A stretch of DNA of 64,000 nucleotides, from NCBI RefSeq assembly GCF_002869765.1, contig NZ_PNOR01000002.1, forward strand, positions 124,001 through 188,000. The letters are read 5' to 3'. The stretch comes from Deinococcus planocerae (lineage in GTDB: Bacteria; Deinococcota; Deinococci; Deinococcales; Deinococcaceae). The position numbers and the translations under genes are program-made. Positions 40,622-50,218 of this stretch are shown piece after piece (position 1 is the stretch's first letter; each line of letters opens with the position of its first letter). The notes under the pieces were generated by a model that saw only the letters and a list, made by a program, of their open reading frames with translations, did not search any database and was not told the DNA's origin.

Positions 40622-42016
40622 GTGGCCCTCCCTGCCCCGCTGGAGAAAGACCTTTCCCCTGTGCCCCACCCCTTGTTTCGCGCAAGTGATTTCCACCTGA
40701 GGCGCCGCACGGCCAGCCTCGCCTTCGCCGCCCTGCTGGCCTTCGCCTTGCTCGCGGTGGCCCTGGCCGGGGTCATCATGCCCGCCCGTCCCGCGCCTGT
40801 CCCGGTGGCGCTGCCCCTCCGGGGGGACCTGCGCAGCGCCGACGGCCGGGTGCTGGCCGGGGGTGACCTGCCCCGGCGCGTCTACCCGCTGGGGACCCTC
40901 GCCGCGCCGGTGGTCGGCTTCGTCGGCGCCTCGGGCGGCCTCGAGGGGCTCGAGCGGGTGCAAGACGCCCGACTGCGGCGCGGCGAGGACCTGACCCTCA
41001 CCCTGGACACCCGCGTGCAGGCGGCGGTCGAGGGCGCCCTCACCGACGCGCTGGAGCGCACCGAGGCCGAGTACGCCTCCGCCGTCGTCATGGACACCCG
41101 CTCGGGCAACCTGCATGCCGTGGCGTCGGTGCCCGGCTTCGACGCGAACGCCTGGCGCGCGGTGCCGCCGGGCCGCTGGCGCAACCGGGCCGCCCTCGAC
41201 GAGTACGAGCCGGGCAGCGTCGTCAAGGCTCTCACCGTCGCCGCGCTCCTGAACGAGGGCCGCACCACGCCGGACACGAGCTACGACACCCCGATGTGGC
41301 GCCGCTTCGCCGGGGCGACGATCAACGACCTCGTGCCGCACCCCGCCGCCCTCAGGACCCGCGAGATTCTGCGCTACTCCAGCAACGTCGGCATGACCCG
41401 GCTGGTCGAGGGGGTGCCGCCCGAGCTGCTGCACCGTTACTTCAGCGCGTACGGCTTCGGCCAGCCGGTGCCCCTGGGGCTGCCCGCCGGAGACGGCCTG
41501 TTGCGGGACCCGGCCGACTGGAGCCCGCTGAGCCAGGCCACCATGTCCTTCGGCCAGGGCCTGACCGTCACCACCCTACAACTCGCCGCGGCCTTCAACG
41601 TGCTCGCGAACGACGGGCGGTACGTCACGCCGCGACTCCTGCTGGACGCCCCGACCACCTCCCGTCCGGTGCTGGCCCCGCAGACGGCCGCCCGCATGCG
41701 CGAACTGCTCCACCGGGTGATCGACGACGGCATCCGGACGAAGGCGGAGTTGCCCGGCTACCACGTGGGCGGCAAGACCGGCACGGCCCAGGTCGTGGTG
41801 GACGGCCGCTACAGCGCGTCCGTGTTCTCCTCCACCTTCGCGGGCTTCCTCCCGGCGGCGAGGCCGCGCTTCACGGTCGCGGTGATGGTGCGCGGCGCGA
41901 AGCGGGAGTACCAGGGGTCCCAGCTCGCCGCCCCCATCTTCCGTGAGATCAGCTCCGCCCTGCTGTCCCTCTACGCCGTGAGGCCGGAGACATCCCCCCC
42001 CGCCGCCGGGCGGTGA
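40622..42016 (+). CDS. Penicillin-binding protein (transpeptidase, class B type)
   Basis: A D,D-transpeptidase of about 450-464 residues that cross-links peptidoglycan. After one N-terminal TM helix come a short linker and the penicillin-binding domain with PGSVVK (SxxK), SSN (YSSNVGM) and KTG (GGKTGTAQ). The pedestal domain is much shorter than in FtsI or PBP2, so it is an accessory enzyme. The start is uncertain between GTG 40622 and GTG 40661; neither has an ideal RBS. Co-directional with the Met-rich peptide, 21 nt after it. Confidence 0.85.
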   Translation: MALPAPLEKDLSPVPHPLFRASDFHLRRRTASLAFAALLAFALLAVALAGVIMPARPAPVPVALPLRGDLRSADGRVLAGGDLPRRVYPLGTLAAPVVGFVGASGGLEGLERVQDARLRRGEDLTLTLDTRVQAAVEGALTDALERTEAEYASAVVMDTRSGNLHAVASVPGFDANAWRAVPPGRWRNRAALDEYEPGSVVKALTVAALLNEGRTTPDTSYDTPMWRRFAGATINDLVPHPAALRTREILRYSSNVGMTRLVEGVPPELLHRYFSAYGFGQPVPLGLPAGDGLLRDPADWSPLSQATMSFGQGLTVTTLQLAAAFNVLANDGRYVTPRLLLDAPTTSRPVLAPQTAARMRELLHRVIDDGIRTKAELPGYHVGGKTGTAQVVVDGRYSASVFSSTFAGFLPAARPRFTVAVMVRGAKREYQGSQLAAPIFREISSALLSLYAVRPETSPPAAGR

Positions 42017-42089
42017 GCGCACGCCGCGCCACCCCGCTGTCGAAAGCTTCACGGGCCGCTCCACCCGGCGTCTGCCAAGCTGCGGACCC

Positions 42090-43118
42090 ATGCGCGCGCT
42101 CCTCACCCTGCTGCTCTCCTGCACCAGCCTGGCCGCCGCCGTCAACGTGACGGTCCTCCCGGGCGATACGGTTCCCCGGCTCGCGGCACGATACGGCATC
42201 ACCCCGCTGGACCTGCTGCTCGCCAACCCGGGCCTTCAGCCGTTGGACCTGCGCGCGGGCCTCAGCGTGGCGTTGCCCCCGGGGGCGGCGGACACGGGGC
42301 CGGACCTGCCGGTCCCGGCCGGGGAACCCGCCGTTTCCGCCCCGCAGGGCACCACGACCTGGACCGTGCGGCGGGGAGACACCCTCTCGGCGGTCGCCCG
42401 CCGGCACGGGCTGACCCTGGCCGGCCTGCTGGCTCTCAACCCACAGGTGGACCCAGGGCGTCCGCTGATAGTGGGGCGCGTGCTGGTGGTGCCGGTGGTC
42501 TCAACCCCAGCTGATGGGGTGGCCCCAGAGGCAGCGCCCAGCTTGCCTTCGTTCCTGGCCGCCTCGCCCGCGACTCCGCCCACCAGCGGCGTGCCCGGGG
42601 CAACGTCGTCTGCCTTACCCGCGCAGGTCGTCCCGGTGGTTCCCCCGCCTCCCCAGGAGCCGATATCGCCAGGGCCCACGCCTGCCTTCCCCGGACCTCC
42701 CACCCCTGTCGTCCCGGCCCCCGGGACCGAGGCCGCACCTCCCCAGGGACTGCCGGTGAGCGGTGCCCGGCTGACGAGTTCCTTTTCCCCGGCGCACCCG
42801 GGGGTCGACCTGGCCGCGCCGCGGGGGACGGCGATCCACGCGGTCGCCGCGGGTGTGGTGGTGGAGTCGCGCTTCGACGCCCGCTCGGGGTGGGGCTGGA
42901 CCGTGCTGCTCGAACACGAGGGGGGCTTGCGGACGCGCTACAGCCACAACAGCGCGAACGTGGCGCAGGTCGGGGAACAGGTCCAGGCCGGGCAACTCAT
43001 CGCCCGGGTCGGCAGCACCGGCCGCAGTACCGGGCCGCACGTGGACTACCGGGTGTACGTCGCGGGCGTGGCCGTCGACCCGCTGGCCCTGCCGCCGGGC
43101 CCCTCGGCCCTACGCTGA
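42090..43118 (+). CDS. Exported LysM-M23 peptidase-like protein, long linker
   Basis: The 342-residue protein has a signal peptide, two LysM domains (VTVLPGDTVPRLA and WTVRRGDTLSAVA), a Pro-rich linker of about 90 residues, and an M23 domain with HPGVDLAAP and RTRYSHNS. As in the gene at 29921, the HxH motif reads HVD. It probably binds septal or lateral peptidoglycan; activity is uncertain. A CAAGCT -10 lies 8 nt before ATG 42090; a degenerate TTCACG/CTCCAC pair upstream might be a weak direct-repeat box. Confidence 0.85.
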   Translation: MRALLTLLLSCTSLAAAVNVTVLPGDTVPRLAARYGITPLDLLLANPGLQPLDLRAGLSVALPPGAADTGPDLPVPAGEPAVSAPQGTTTWTVRRGDTLSAVARRHGLTLAGLLALNPQVDPGRPLIVGRVLVVPVVSTPADGVAPEAAPSLPSFLAASPATPPTSGVPGATSSALPAQVVPVVPPPPQEPISPGPTPAFPGPPTPVVPAPGTEAAPPQGLPVSGARLTSSFSPAHPGVDLAAPRGTAIHAVAAGVVVESRFDARSGWGWTVLLEHEGGLRTRYSHNSANVAQVGEQVQAGQLIARVGSTGRSTGPHVDYRVYVAGVAVDPLALPPGPSALR

Positions 43119-43343
43119 CCCCCGGTCACTCCGCGTCTGCCACCGCTGCGACCCCCCGGGGTCCTGCGCGGCGGCCCTTCCCCCGTCGCTGCGGGAGTGG
43201 AAGTGCGCCCCCGGTTTCGCCAGAGTAGAAGGCGTGCCACCACACGGCGCCGGCTGAAGCCAGCTTCACCGTCTCCCCGGTGGGGTCACCCCGAGTTCAC
43301 GCCGGGCCGCTCCCGCGAACCCGTGCGGGCGTGGGTGAAGGTC

Positions 43344-46300
43344 TCAAGTCGCGTCCAGGAGGCTGTGCAGGATGGGCCGCACGCGCCCGGCGAGCAGGTC
43401 GATGCCCAACGGCGCGATGGTGTCCTCTGCGCAAAGACGTTCGATCTCCGCGGCGCACCACGCCCGCAGCTCCTCCGATAACCTGCCGGCACGGGCCAAG
43501 AGTCGCGGTACCGTGGCGACGGCCGACGGATCACGGTCCGTCGTCAACCAGGCGGCCAAAGCCACGGCGAACGCTGGGTCGTTTCGCAAGCGCCGGATCA
43601 GCGGCGGTGTCATACTTTCAGAGGCGATCGTGGGAACGGCCGCGCAGTGCTCGAACGTGCCTTTGAGCGCCTCGATCAAGTTCTCGGGTGTGGCGTGCAG
43701 GCCCATCAAACGGAAAGTGAGCCGGTAGGACGCTTCCGCCTTGCTGGACGCGTACCAGTCGTAGGCGCGGTGAACGACAGGGCTGTCCGGCCAACCCTCC
43801 GTCAGGGCCATCAGGACGCTTTCCCGAGGGGGGTCATCGCCGAACGCCGTGGTGAGCCGGTCCAACACAGAGGCGTTGCCTCTGAAGTGCTGGCCCAGCA
43901 GCTGGGCCGCGGCAAGCGTGGTGTCGCGGTGGGCATCTGCGTCCTCAAGAGCATCCAGACAGGCCTCCAGGAGGAGCCCGCTCCCCGGCACCACACGCCC
44001 GAGGAACCGCAATATTGCTGAGGAGTTTCCCACCGCACGGTGTTGTTCGACGACCTCCAGCACCTTCCGCCTGGCCACGGGAGACTCGTCCGCGTATGCC
44101 GCGAGCACTCTCAGGAGACGGCCGTCGTGCTTTTCCTGAACTCCAAGGAGGTCTTGTCCGGTTGCCCTTTCGACATCCTCCCAATGCTGCACGACCACGG
44201 CCACGAAACGTCCGGAGACATCAAACGCCGCTTCCAACACCGGACGGATCCACTCCGAGAGTTTTCGCCCATGAACCTCGACGGTCACCGCGTCGAGTGC
44301 GCCAAGGGTAAGCAACCCGGCAATGCCCGCCTGCGCGTGGGTTCGAAACGAGATGCCCGGGGTGCTCGCGTGCCTGGTGAGTTGCTCGATGACGGGTGCC
44401 AGGTCGCGTCCTTCCGCCCGGGCGCGAAGCGCCAGGCTGATGGCGCACTGCACGCGCGTTTCTGGATCGCCTTCTTCGTGGTGCGCCTCCAGCAGGTTCA
44501 GCACTTCTTGTGCGTCCCCCCAGCGTTGCCGGAGCTTGGAGGCGATCACCAGCCGTGAGCCGGGATCAAGTGGCATGGACCTGTCCCGCACGACCTGCCG
44601 AATGGAAGCGTCGTGCCGCAGGTGATAGGCGACGTCGCCCGCCCCCTCCGCACCTTTGTCCAGAACCTGCCGGGCGTACTCCAGCATGCGCGGTTCTTGG
44701 GAGAAGAGCCGTAGCGCGTGATGGAAACCGTTGTGGGCGAGACTCTGCTGCTGACTCAAGTGCGTGAGGGCGGCATCCAGCATGGCCGGACCGTCCTCGC
44801 CCACGCCCACCTTGGCCAGTCCGCTCAACACGAAATCGGGTCGGGCGCACGCCGGGGCGCGCAGCAGGGCCAGGAGCCGCTGACGTGAGGCGTCGGCGTC
44901 GCGCAGGATGCCGGGAATGAGGAAGCCGATCCTGGCCGCCACATCGTCAGGACCATGAACCAGCGCCAGGAGTCGGGGGGCCACCTCCGGGTCGTCCATG
45001 CCCCACCCCTCCAGCAAGGCCTGGGCCGACCAATGCGGGAACCCGCTGTCGAGACTGGCGAGCAACTTCGCCTTGGCAGGGGCGGTTCGGCCAATCAGGG
45101 ACGCGAAGAACAAGTCGCGATCTTCCAGATCGCCGCGTTCCAGGCGAGCGTCGATGGCCCGCACAATCGCGGGGACATCGCGGAAGTTATGGAGCAGCAG
45201 TAGCCACGCGTCGTGCGTGCCCAGGAACGGATGTTGCTCGCCGCGAATCTCCCCGGCGACGGCATCAATCACTTGAGGATCAGCAGAGAAGCCGCGCAGC
45301 AGCACCTTCCAGGCCGAGTCGCTGTCCACCCCGGCCCGGGGCCTGGCGGGCAGGCAGACGTCCCGGACCCGCGGGTGACCGGGCCACCCCTGGACCAGAA
45401 CGTCGACCACCAGGTCACGGAGTTCGTAGGGCACACCGCTCGTGTGATTCAAAAAGGACAACGCGTCGTGGAGATGCGTGTCGGCGAGTCGACCTTGTTT
45501 GGCCAGGCCGAGATAGGCGAGGAGGCGGTGTTCGGGATGGGGCGAGGCGGCGTGGTGGTCAAGCAGGTCCGAAAGCTCCCCGTCCGCGGGTGACGCGAGC
45601 ACGAGCGCGTGAAGGGCACCGCCTTGGGCTTCGACCGAGTGCGCCTGTTGCGCGACCCGTGTGAGACGCCCGAAGAGTCCAGGCTGCTGGCTGGCCAGGG
45701 CGGCCAGGGCCCTGGCGGCGGCGGCACGCTCCGGGGCCTCCTCCTCGTGCAAGCCCCGGAAGAGCAGGGCAATGGTGTCCTCCTCCGGGGGCCAGGTCCC
45801 CATGACCTCGATGGTGCCCGAGCGGTACCGCAGGCGCTCCGGGAACCAACGGCGAAGCCGCTCGTGCACCAGCTCGCGTACCTTGGCGGAGTGCAGGCCG
45901 TCGAGCGCGTGGCCCAGGAGCCGTTCACGCTGCGGTGCCCACGTCTCGCGCTCGATGACCGCGAGCGTGTCGCGCGCGATCTCCTGCGCGAGCGCCGGTG
46001 GAACCGGGAATTCGCCGAACGCGGCCTCCGCCAGGAGCTGGGCCAGGTGCTGCCGCTGCGCGACGGTGCCGCCCGGGGCACGCAGCACGTCCATCAGTTG
46101 CCGCACCTGCTGCGGCGGTCGCGTGAAGTGCAGCGTGCCTAGCAAGACTTCACGCCATTGGGCTTCGAAGCGGCGCGCCCGGACGACCTCCAGCTGGTCG
46201 TCCAGCCGTGAGAGGTACCCGGCGGCCAGAAACTCCTGCAGCGAACGGTGGAAGAAGCCCGCCTCGTGCGGCGACCGCCCCACGAGCAACCCCGAGTTGG

Positions 46301-48200
46301 TCTCACCGACGGCGACCAGGCGCGCGGCGGACGTGCTGGCCTCACGCCGCCCGAGGCCCAGGCCCACCTCATCGTCCTGAAGGTACGCGGCGATCACCTC
46401 GCTGGCGGCGTCGATGGGGATCACGCCCTCGGGGTAATCACAGTGCATCTCATACGCGAGGCGCTCGAACGCCTGCCGCGTTTCCGCCGGGGACAGGTGG
46501 CTGTCGTCGTCGCCCATCGCCGCGGCTCGCCGCCGCCGCCGGGGGTGCGCCTCCAGGAGGTGCTTGACGACTTCCTCGTACACCCGGAAGCGGCTGCGCG
46601 GCAGGGCGACCTCCGCACGGCGCAAGGCGACGAGCAGGCACAGCAGGAGCGGCACGGCCGCCAGGTGCGCGAGGTCCGGCGAGTCGCGCAGCTCCTCGAA
46701 AAAAGCCTCCACTTCCGCCGCCGCGCGCCGCGCGACCACGTCATCACCCGGGTCCTCGTCCGCATTTCTCAACTGGTGCGCGAACCAGGTCCCGGCCAGG
46801 CGGCGCTGCTGTGCCTCCGAGAGGTCGGCGATGTGACCGTCCGCCCAGCCACTCAGCTTGGCCTTGAACAGTTTGTACCCGTCCGGGCGGCTGGAGAACA
46901 GCACCGGCACCCCGCGTTGCTGCACGAACACGCGCAGTCGATCGAGCGCGAGCTCGCCGTAGTCCGAACGCACGTACTCGTCCAGGCCGTCGACGACGAG
47001 GAGCAGTCGCCCGTCGTCCAGGGCCCGGTCAATGAGCGGCGCGAGGTCCTGGGCATTGAAGGCGCGCAACCACTGCCGCATCACCTCGTGCAGGGACACG
47101 GTGTTCTCGCCTTCGAACGAGATCACGCGTGTCCAGAAGGCGAAAGGCACCCAAACGGGGAGGTGCTGACCCCACCTGCTCGCCACCTGTGCCAATTCCG
47201 GCGCGTCATCGAGCAGATCGAGGGTCACGTAACGCAGCAACGTGCTTTTCCCGGAGCCGGGACCGCCGAGGATCACCCGGGCGTCGTGCTCGGTCAGCCA
47301 GCCCTCCAGTCCCCGCCGTCGGGTGTCGGAAGAGGGACGAACGGTGCGGACCTCCCGACGGCGTCGACGCCGCGTTTCATGCTCGTGATCGGCCTCGGGT
47401 TCTTCTTCAGGGCTGGGCGGCGGTCCCACCGGAAGACTCTCCAGCGGCGCATCGAGAATGTCCGGCAGGATGAAGCGTTCGCGGAGCGACGGCGCGCGGA
47501 CACGGGTGGCGTCGGTCAGGGCCACGCCGGAGTCATGTTGCTCGAACACGGACGCGTAGAACGACCGGAGCCCCTGGCGCAGCTGGAAGAAGTCGGGCGC
47601 GTCGAGACGATCCCCCAGGGCCCGCGCCGCGTCCGCGCCGCAAAAGGCCTCGACCCAGGGGCGACCGAAGAAGTCGTCCACGACCTCGGGCATCTGCTTG
47701 AGCAGGCGGTTGAGTTCGTCCGCGTCCCAGCGGAGGAGCTGGATGTGGTGGGCCTCCAGCACCCCCTGTTGTTCACGGAACATGTCGTCCCGCTGCTTCC
47801 CCCGCAGGCTTTCCATCGTGCACAGCACGAAGGCGGAGGTGCGGTCGCGCCCCACGAACCCGTCCTCCTCCAGGAACTTCTCGACGGCCGCCCGGATCTT
47901 CGCGGGGCCGAAGTCCTCGACGCGTTTGCACTGGTACACCACGTACGTTTCGCCGTCGAGTTCACGGGCGTACAGGTCGATGCCCGCCTGCGCGTCGCCC
48001 TGCTCGCCGTACAGGCGGCAGCCCTCCACCGAAGCGTCCCGCTGGGCGAGGCGTAGACAGAGCCGTTCAAAGTCCTGCCAGCTCAACTCGCGGTACGGCA
48101 ACTCCTGCAGGCGCGTGTGGACGGGGGGGTTGGGGACCCGCCCGACCGGCTGAGAGAGCCGGGTGGGCAGGGGTGCGAGGGCTTGGGGCGCGGCGGGCAT
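43344..48200 (-). CDS. Mrr-like nuclease + NACHT-type NTPase + HEAT-like repeats (NLR-like)
   Basis: The 1618-residue protein opens with an Mrr-like PD-(D/E)xK domain (about 20-130: WQDFERLCLRLA, GIDLYA, VVYQCKRV). Next is a STAND/NACHT-type NTPase with Walker A GGPGSGKST about 315 and LLLVVDGLDEY about 402, plus a NACHT-typical FFHRSLQEFLAAGYL. About 900 residues of HEAT-like helical repeats form the sensor end. This is the layout of bacterial NLR-like antiphage proteins (Avs/bNACHT), where target binding turns on the nuclease. ATG 48200 has GGAGG upstream. It stands alone on its strand. Confidence 0.8.
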   Translation of the reverse strand: MPAAPQALAPLPTRLSQPVGRVPNPPVHTRLQELPYRELSWQDFERLCLRLAQRDASVEGCRLYGEQGDAQAGIDLYARELDGETYVVYQCKRVEDFGPAKIRAAVEKFLEEDGFVGRDRTSAFVLCTMESLRGKQRDDMFREQQGVLEAHHIQLLRWDADELNRLLKQMPEVVDDFFGRPWVEAFCGADAARALGDRLDAPDFFQLRQGLRSFYASVFEQHDSGVALTDATRVRAPSLRERFILPDILDAPLESLPVGPPPSPEEEPEADHEHETRRRRRREVRTVRPSSDTRRRGLEGWLTEHDARVILGGPGSGKSTLLRYVTLDLLDDAPELAQVASRWGQHLPVWVPFAFWTRVISFEGENTVSLHEVMRQWLRAFNAQDLAPLIDRALDDGRLLLVVDGLDEYVRSDYGELALDRLRVFVQQRGVPVLFSSRPDGYKLFKAKLSGWADGHIADLSEAQQRRLAGTWFAHQLRNADEDPGDDVVARRAAAEVEAFFEELRDSPDLAHLAAVPLLLCLLVALRRAEVALPRSRFRVYEEVVKHLLEAHPRRRRRAAAMGDDDSHLSPAETRQAFERLAYEMHCDYPEGVIPIDAASEVIAAYLQDDEVGLGLGRREASTSAARLVAVGETNSGLLVGRSPHEAGFFHRSLQEFLAAGYLSRLDDQLEVVRARRFEAQWREVLLGTLHFTRPPQQVRQLMDVLRAPGGTVAQRQHLAQLLAEAAFGEFPVPPALAQEIARDTLAVIERETWAPQRERLLGHALDGLHSAKVRELVHERLRRWFPERLRYRSGTIEVMGTWPPEEDTIALLFRGLHEEEAPERAAAARALAALASQQPGLFGRLTRVAQQAHSVEAQGGALHALVLASPADGELSDLLDHHAASPHPEHRLLAYLGLAKQGRLADTHLHDALSFLNHTSGVPYELRDLVVDVLVQGWPGHPRVRDVCLPARPRAGVDSDSAWKVLLRGFSADPQVIDAVAGEIRGEQHPFLGTHDAWLLLLHNFRDVPAIVRAIDARLERGDLEDRDLFFASLIGRTAPAKAKLLASLDSGFPHWSAQALLEGWGMDDPEVAPRLLALVHGPDDVAARIGFLIPGILRDADASRQRLLALLRAPACARPDFVLSGLAKVGVGEDGPAMLDAALTHLSQQQSLAHNGFHHALRLFSQEPRMLEYARQVLDKGAEGAGDVAYHLRHDASIRQVVRDRSMPLDPGSRLVIASKLRQRWGDAQEVLNLLEAHHEEGDPETRVQCAISLALRARAEGRDLAPVIEQLTRHASTPGISFRTHAQAGIAGLLTLGALDAVTVEVHGRKLSEWIRPVLEAAFDVSGRFVAVVVQHWEDVERATGQDLLGVQEKHDGRLLRVLAAYADESPVARRKVLEVVEQHRAVGNSSAILRFLGRVVPGSGLLLEACLDALEDADAHRDTTLAAAQLLGQHFRGNASVLDRLTTAFGDDPPRESVLMALTEGWPDSPVVHRAYDWYASSKAEASYRLTFRLMGLHATPENLIEALKGTFEHCAAVPTIASESMTPPLIRRLRNDPAFAVALAAWLTTDRDPSAVATVPRLLARAGRLSEELRAWCAAEIERLCAEDTIAPLGIDLLAGRVRPILHSLLDAT

Positions 48201-48531
48201 GGTCACGTCCTCCACGATAGCTGTCGGATAAACCCCCGGTGGAGGACTTCCACCATCGCCAGCTCACCCGGAGCGCCCAGGTCACCGTCTCGATGTGTGG
48301 TGTGGAGGGCGGCTCCAGGCACCGCTTCCGCAACAGGCGTCTTGAGGGAAGGTGCCTGAACAGGCTGAGGTCGGGTTCGTGACCTGGATCTCCGCCCTCC
48401 ACCTCGCTTCGGGAAAGACTCCAGGCTAAGCGGCGCAAGACCATGCTCACCCGCGGAAGCAGCGCGGGAAGACCGGTCCGCAGTGGTCTCAACGCAGGCT
48501 CAAGCGCGGTCCCTGCTCGCCCGACGCGTTC
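48201..48531. other. Non-coding stretch between NLR-like gene and C39 protease
   Basis: About 330 nt with no gene. It holds the divergent upstream regions; the direct-repeat box begins at 48532. A TATCGT about 7 nt before GTG 48206 may be the -10 of the NLR-like gene. Confidence 0.4.
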
Positions 48532-48563
48532 TTTACAGGTTTTTTACAGGCCCCCGGCAAGAT
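48532..48563 (+). promoter_or_regulatory. 11-bp direct-repeat leaderless promoter (C39-TPR gene)
   Basis: TTTACA (48532), 5 nt, TTTACA (48543), 9 nt, CAAGAT (48558), 5 nt, ATG 48569. Confidence 0.7.
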
Positions 48564-48568
48564 AAGCC

Positions 48569-49462
48569 ATGCCGATGCGACCGCTTCCCCTGTTTTCGCT
48601 GGCTCTGTGCGCGCTCGTCGGGTCGGCGTCCGCCCTGCCCGCGAGCGTCACCCTGAAGAACATCCGCCATGAGTACCAGGGCCCGGACAACTGTGCCCCG
48701 GTGACGGCGCTGACCGTCCTCGGGTACTACGGCACCCGGGTCACCCAGGCGGGGGCGGCCCAGGCCATGAAGGACTACCGCGGGGATCCCCAGGTCACCA
48801 GCCTGGAACTCGCCGCCTACCTGGGCCGCTCCGGGCTGCGCAGCGTGATCCGCTACGCGGGGGACGCCGAGGTGCTGCGCGAACTGGTCTCCCGCGGCTT
48901 TCCGGTGGTGGTGCAGCAGCGCCTGCGCGCGGGCAGCAACGTGGCGCACTTCCGCACCGTGTACGGGTACAGCCGGGGCCGCTTCCTGGTGAGCGACCCC
49001 ATCCGGGGCCCCTCGCTGAGCCTCACCACGGCGGAGGTGCAGGACCTGTGGCGGTACTACAACGGCGAGTACCTGGTCGCGTATCCGCCCGGCAAGGAGG
49101 CGCAGGTGCGGGCGGCCCTGGGCGAGGACTTCGGCGTGGCGGCCAACTGGCGGCACGCCAGACTCCACGGGGAGCAGGACGTCAAGGCGCGCCCGAACGA
49201 TCCCTATGCCTGGTGGGGGCTGGCCAAGGCGAACCTCCGGCTGGGCAATGTCGCGGCGGCCTCCGGGAACTTCGACCGGGCGGTGGCGCTCGGCGTGCCG
49301 ACCATGTACCTCCTGTACCGTCAGGAGGCCTTCGAGGCGTGGACCCGGGCGGGTGAGCACCGCAAGACGCTGAACCTGGCCCGGCGGGCCCTGAGGGCCT
49401 ACCCGAGAAGCAAGGAACTGCTGCATTTCGAGCAGGTCGCCAGCCGCGCGCTCGGGGCGTAG
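48569..49462 (+). CDS. Exported C39-like peptidase with TPR tail
   Basis: The 297-residue protein has a signal peptide (LFSLALCALVGSASA). Its C39-like peptidase domain carries PDNCAPVTALTVLG (Cys about 39), NVAHFRTVYGY (His) and FLVSDP (Asp). Two TPR-like repeats follow (YAWWGLAKANLRLG, KTLNLARRALRAYP). Likely a periplasmic protease or transglutaminase-like enzyme. Behind a leaderless direct-repeat promoter; same catalytic class as the gene at 14838. Confidence 0.8.
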   Translation: MPMRPLPLFSLALCALVGSASALPASVTLKNIRHEYQGPDNCAPVTALTVLGYYGTRVTQAGAAQAMKDYRGDPQVTSLELAAYLGRSGLRSVIRYAGDAEVLRELVSRGFPVVVQQRLRAGSNVAHFRTVYGYSRGRFLVSDPIRGPSLSLTTAEVQDLWRYYNGEYLVAYPPGKEAQVRAALGEDFGVAANWRHARLHGEQDVKARPNDPYAWWGLAKANLRLGNVAAASGNFDRAVALGVPTMYLLYRQEAFEAWTRAGEHRKTLNLARRALRAYPRSKELLHFEQVASRALGA

Positions 49463-49617
49463 GAGCGCGTCACGGCGAGGTGGGCGGAGGTCCAGGGGCA
49501 GGACGAGGACGGCACCTGCGGGACGCTGGCCGCTCCGGGTGAACGGGTGGCCTCCCTGCCCTCATGTCCGGGCGGTACAACCAGGCTGGACCGTTCACCT
49601 GCTGTTCCGGAGGAGAC

Positions 49618-50109
49618 ATGAGAATCCATACCGCCATCTGCCTCACCGTCCTGACCCTCCTCGGCGCCGCCCTCGCAGGTGGCGGCGGGCCGGTGGCCAG
49701 CATCGGCCAACCGGCCCCCAACTTCGTCCTGCACACGGTGGACGGGGAGACCGTCCGCCTCTCCGACCTGCGGGGCAAGGCGGTCATCGTGCTGTTCGGG
49801 GACGTCCACTGCACGGTCTGCCGGGCGAACGACCGGTTGTTGCGCCTGTACCAGTACCAGTACGTGGACCGTGACCTGGCGGTGCTGAGCCTGCACGCCC
49901 ACGTGACCCCCAATGACCTGACCCGCTACGACGCGCAGTTCCTCTTCGGCGTGCTCACGGGGCGAGACCCGGGCGAAGTGGTTGCGCACGAGTACCGGGC
50001 CACGCTGCCGACCACGGTCTTCATCGACCGGAATGGCCGCATCCAGCGGGTCGTGCACGGCCGGCTCGACGAGCGCGAGCTGGTGCGCGACCTCCAGGCC
50101 CTGCTGTAG
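49618..50109 (+). CDS. Exported redoxin (TlpA/ResA-like)
   Basis: The 163-residue protein has a signal peptide (to about ALAGG) and a thioredoxin/AhpC-like domain: GQPAPNFVLHTVDGETVRL, LFGDVHCTVCRAND with CxxC (CTVC), and the cis-Pro region ATLPTTVFIDRNGR. It could reduce periplasmic disulfides or deliver electrons to copper/haem proteins. ATG 49618 has GGAGG 4 nt upstream. No direct-repeat box was found in front. Confidence 0.85.
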   Translation: MRIHTAICLTVLTLLGAALAGGGGPVASIGQPAPNFVLHTVDGETVRLSDLRGKAVIVLFGDVHCTVCRANDRLLRLYQYQYVDRDLAVLSLHAHVTPNDLTRYDAQFLFGVLTGRDPGEVVAHEYRATLPTTVFIDRNGRIQRVVHGRLDERELVRDLQALL

Positions 50110-50218
50110 CCCCCACCCGGGGGACAGGAGGAGGAATGAACCCCCCGTTCCCCAGAACCCCGGCCCGGCCTCAGAACGCCGCGAAGCCGGCCCCCGACCG
50201 CGCGACGAGTGAGACGGC

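Noticed and set aside
42046..42090. Direct-repeat box before the second LysM-M23 gene
   Set aside because: TTCACG and CTCCAC are spaced 12 and differ at several positions; too weak to count with the eleven.
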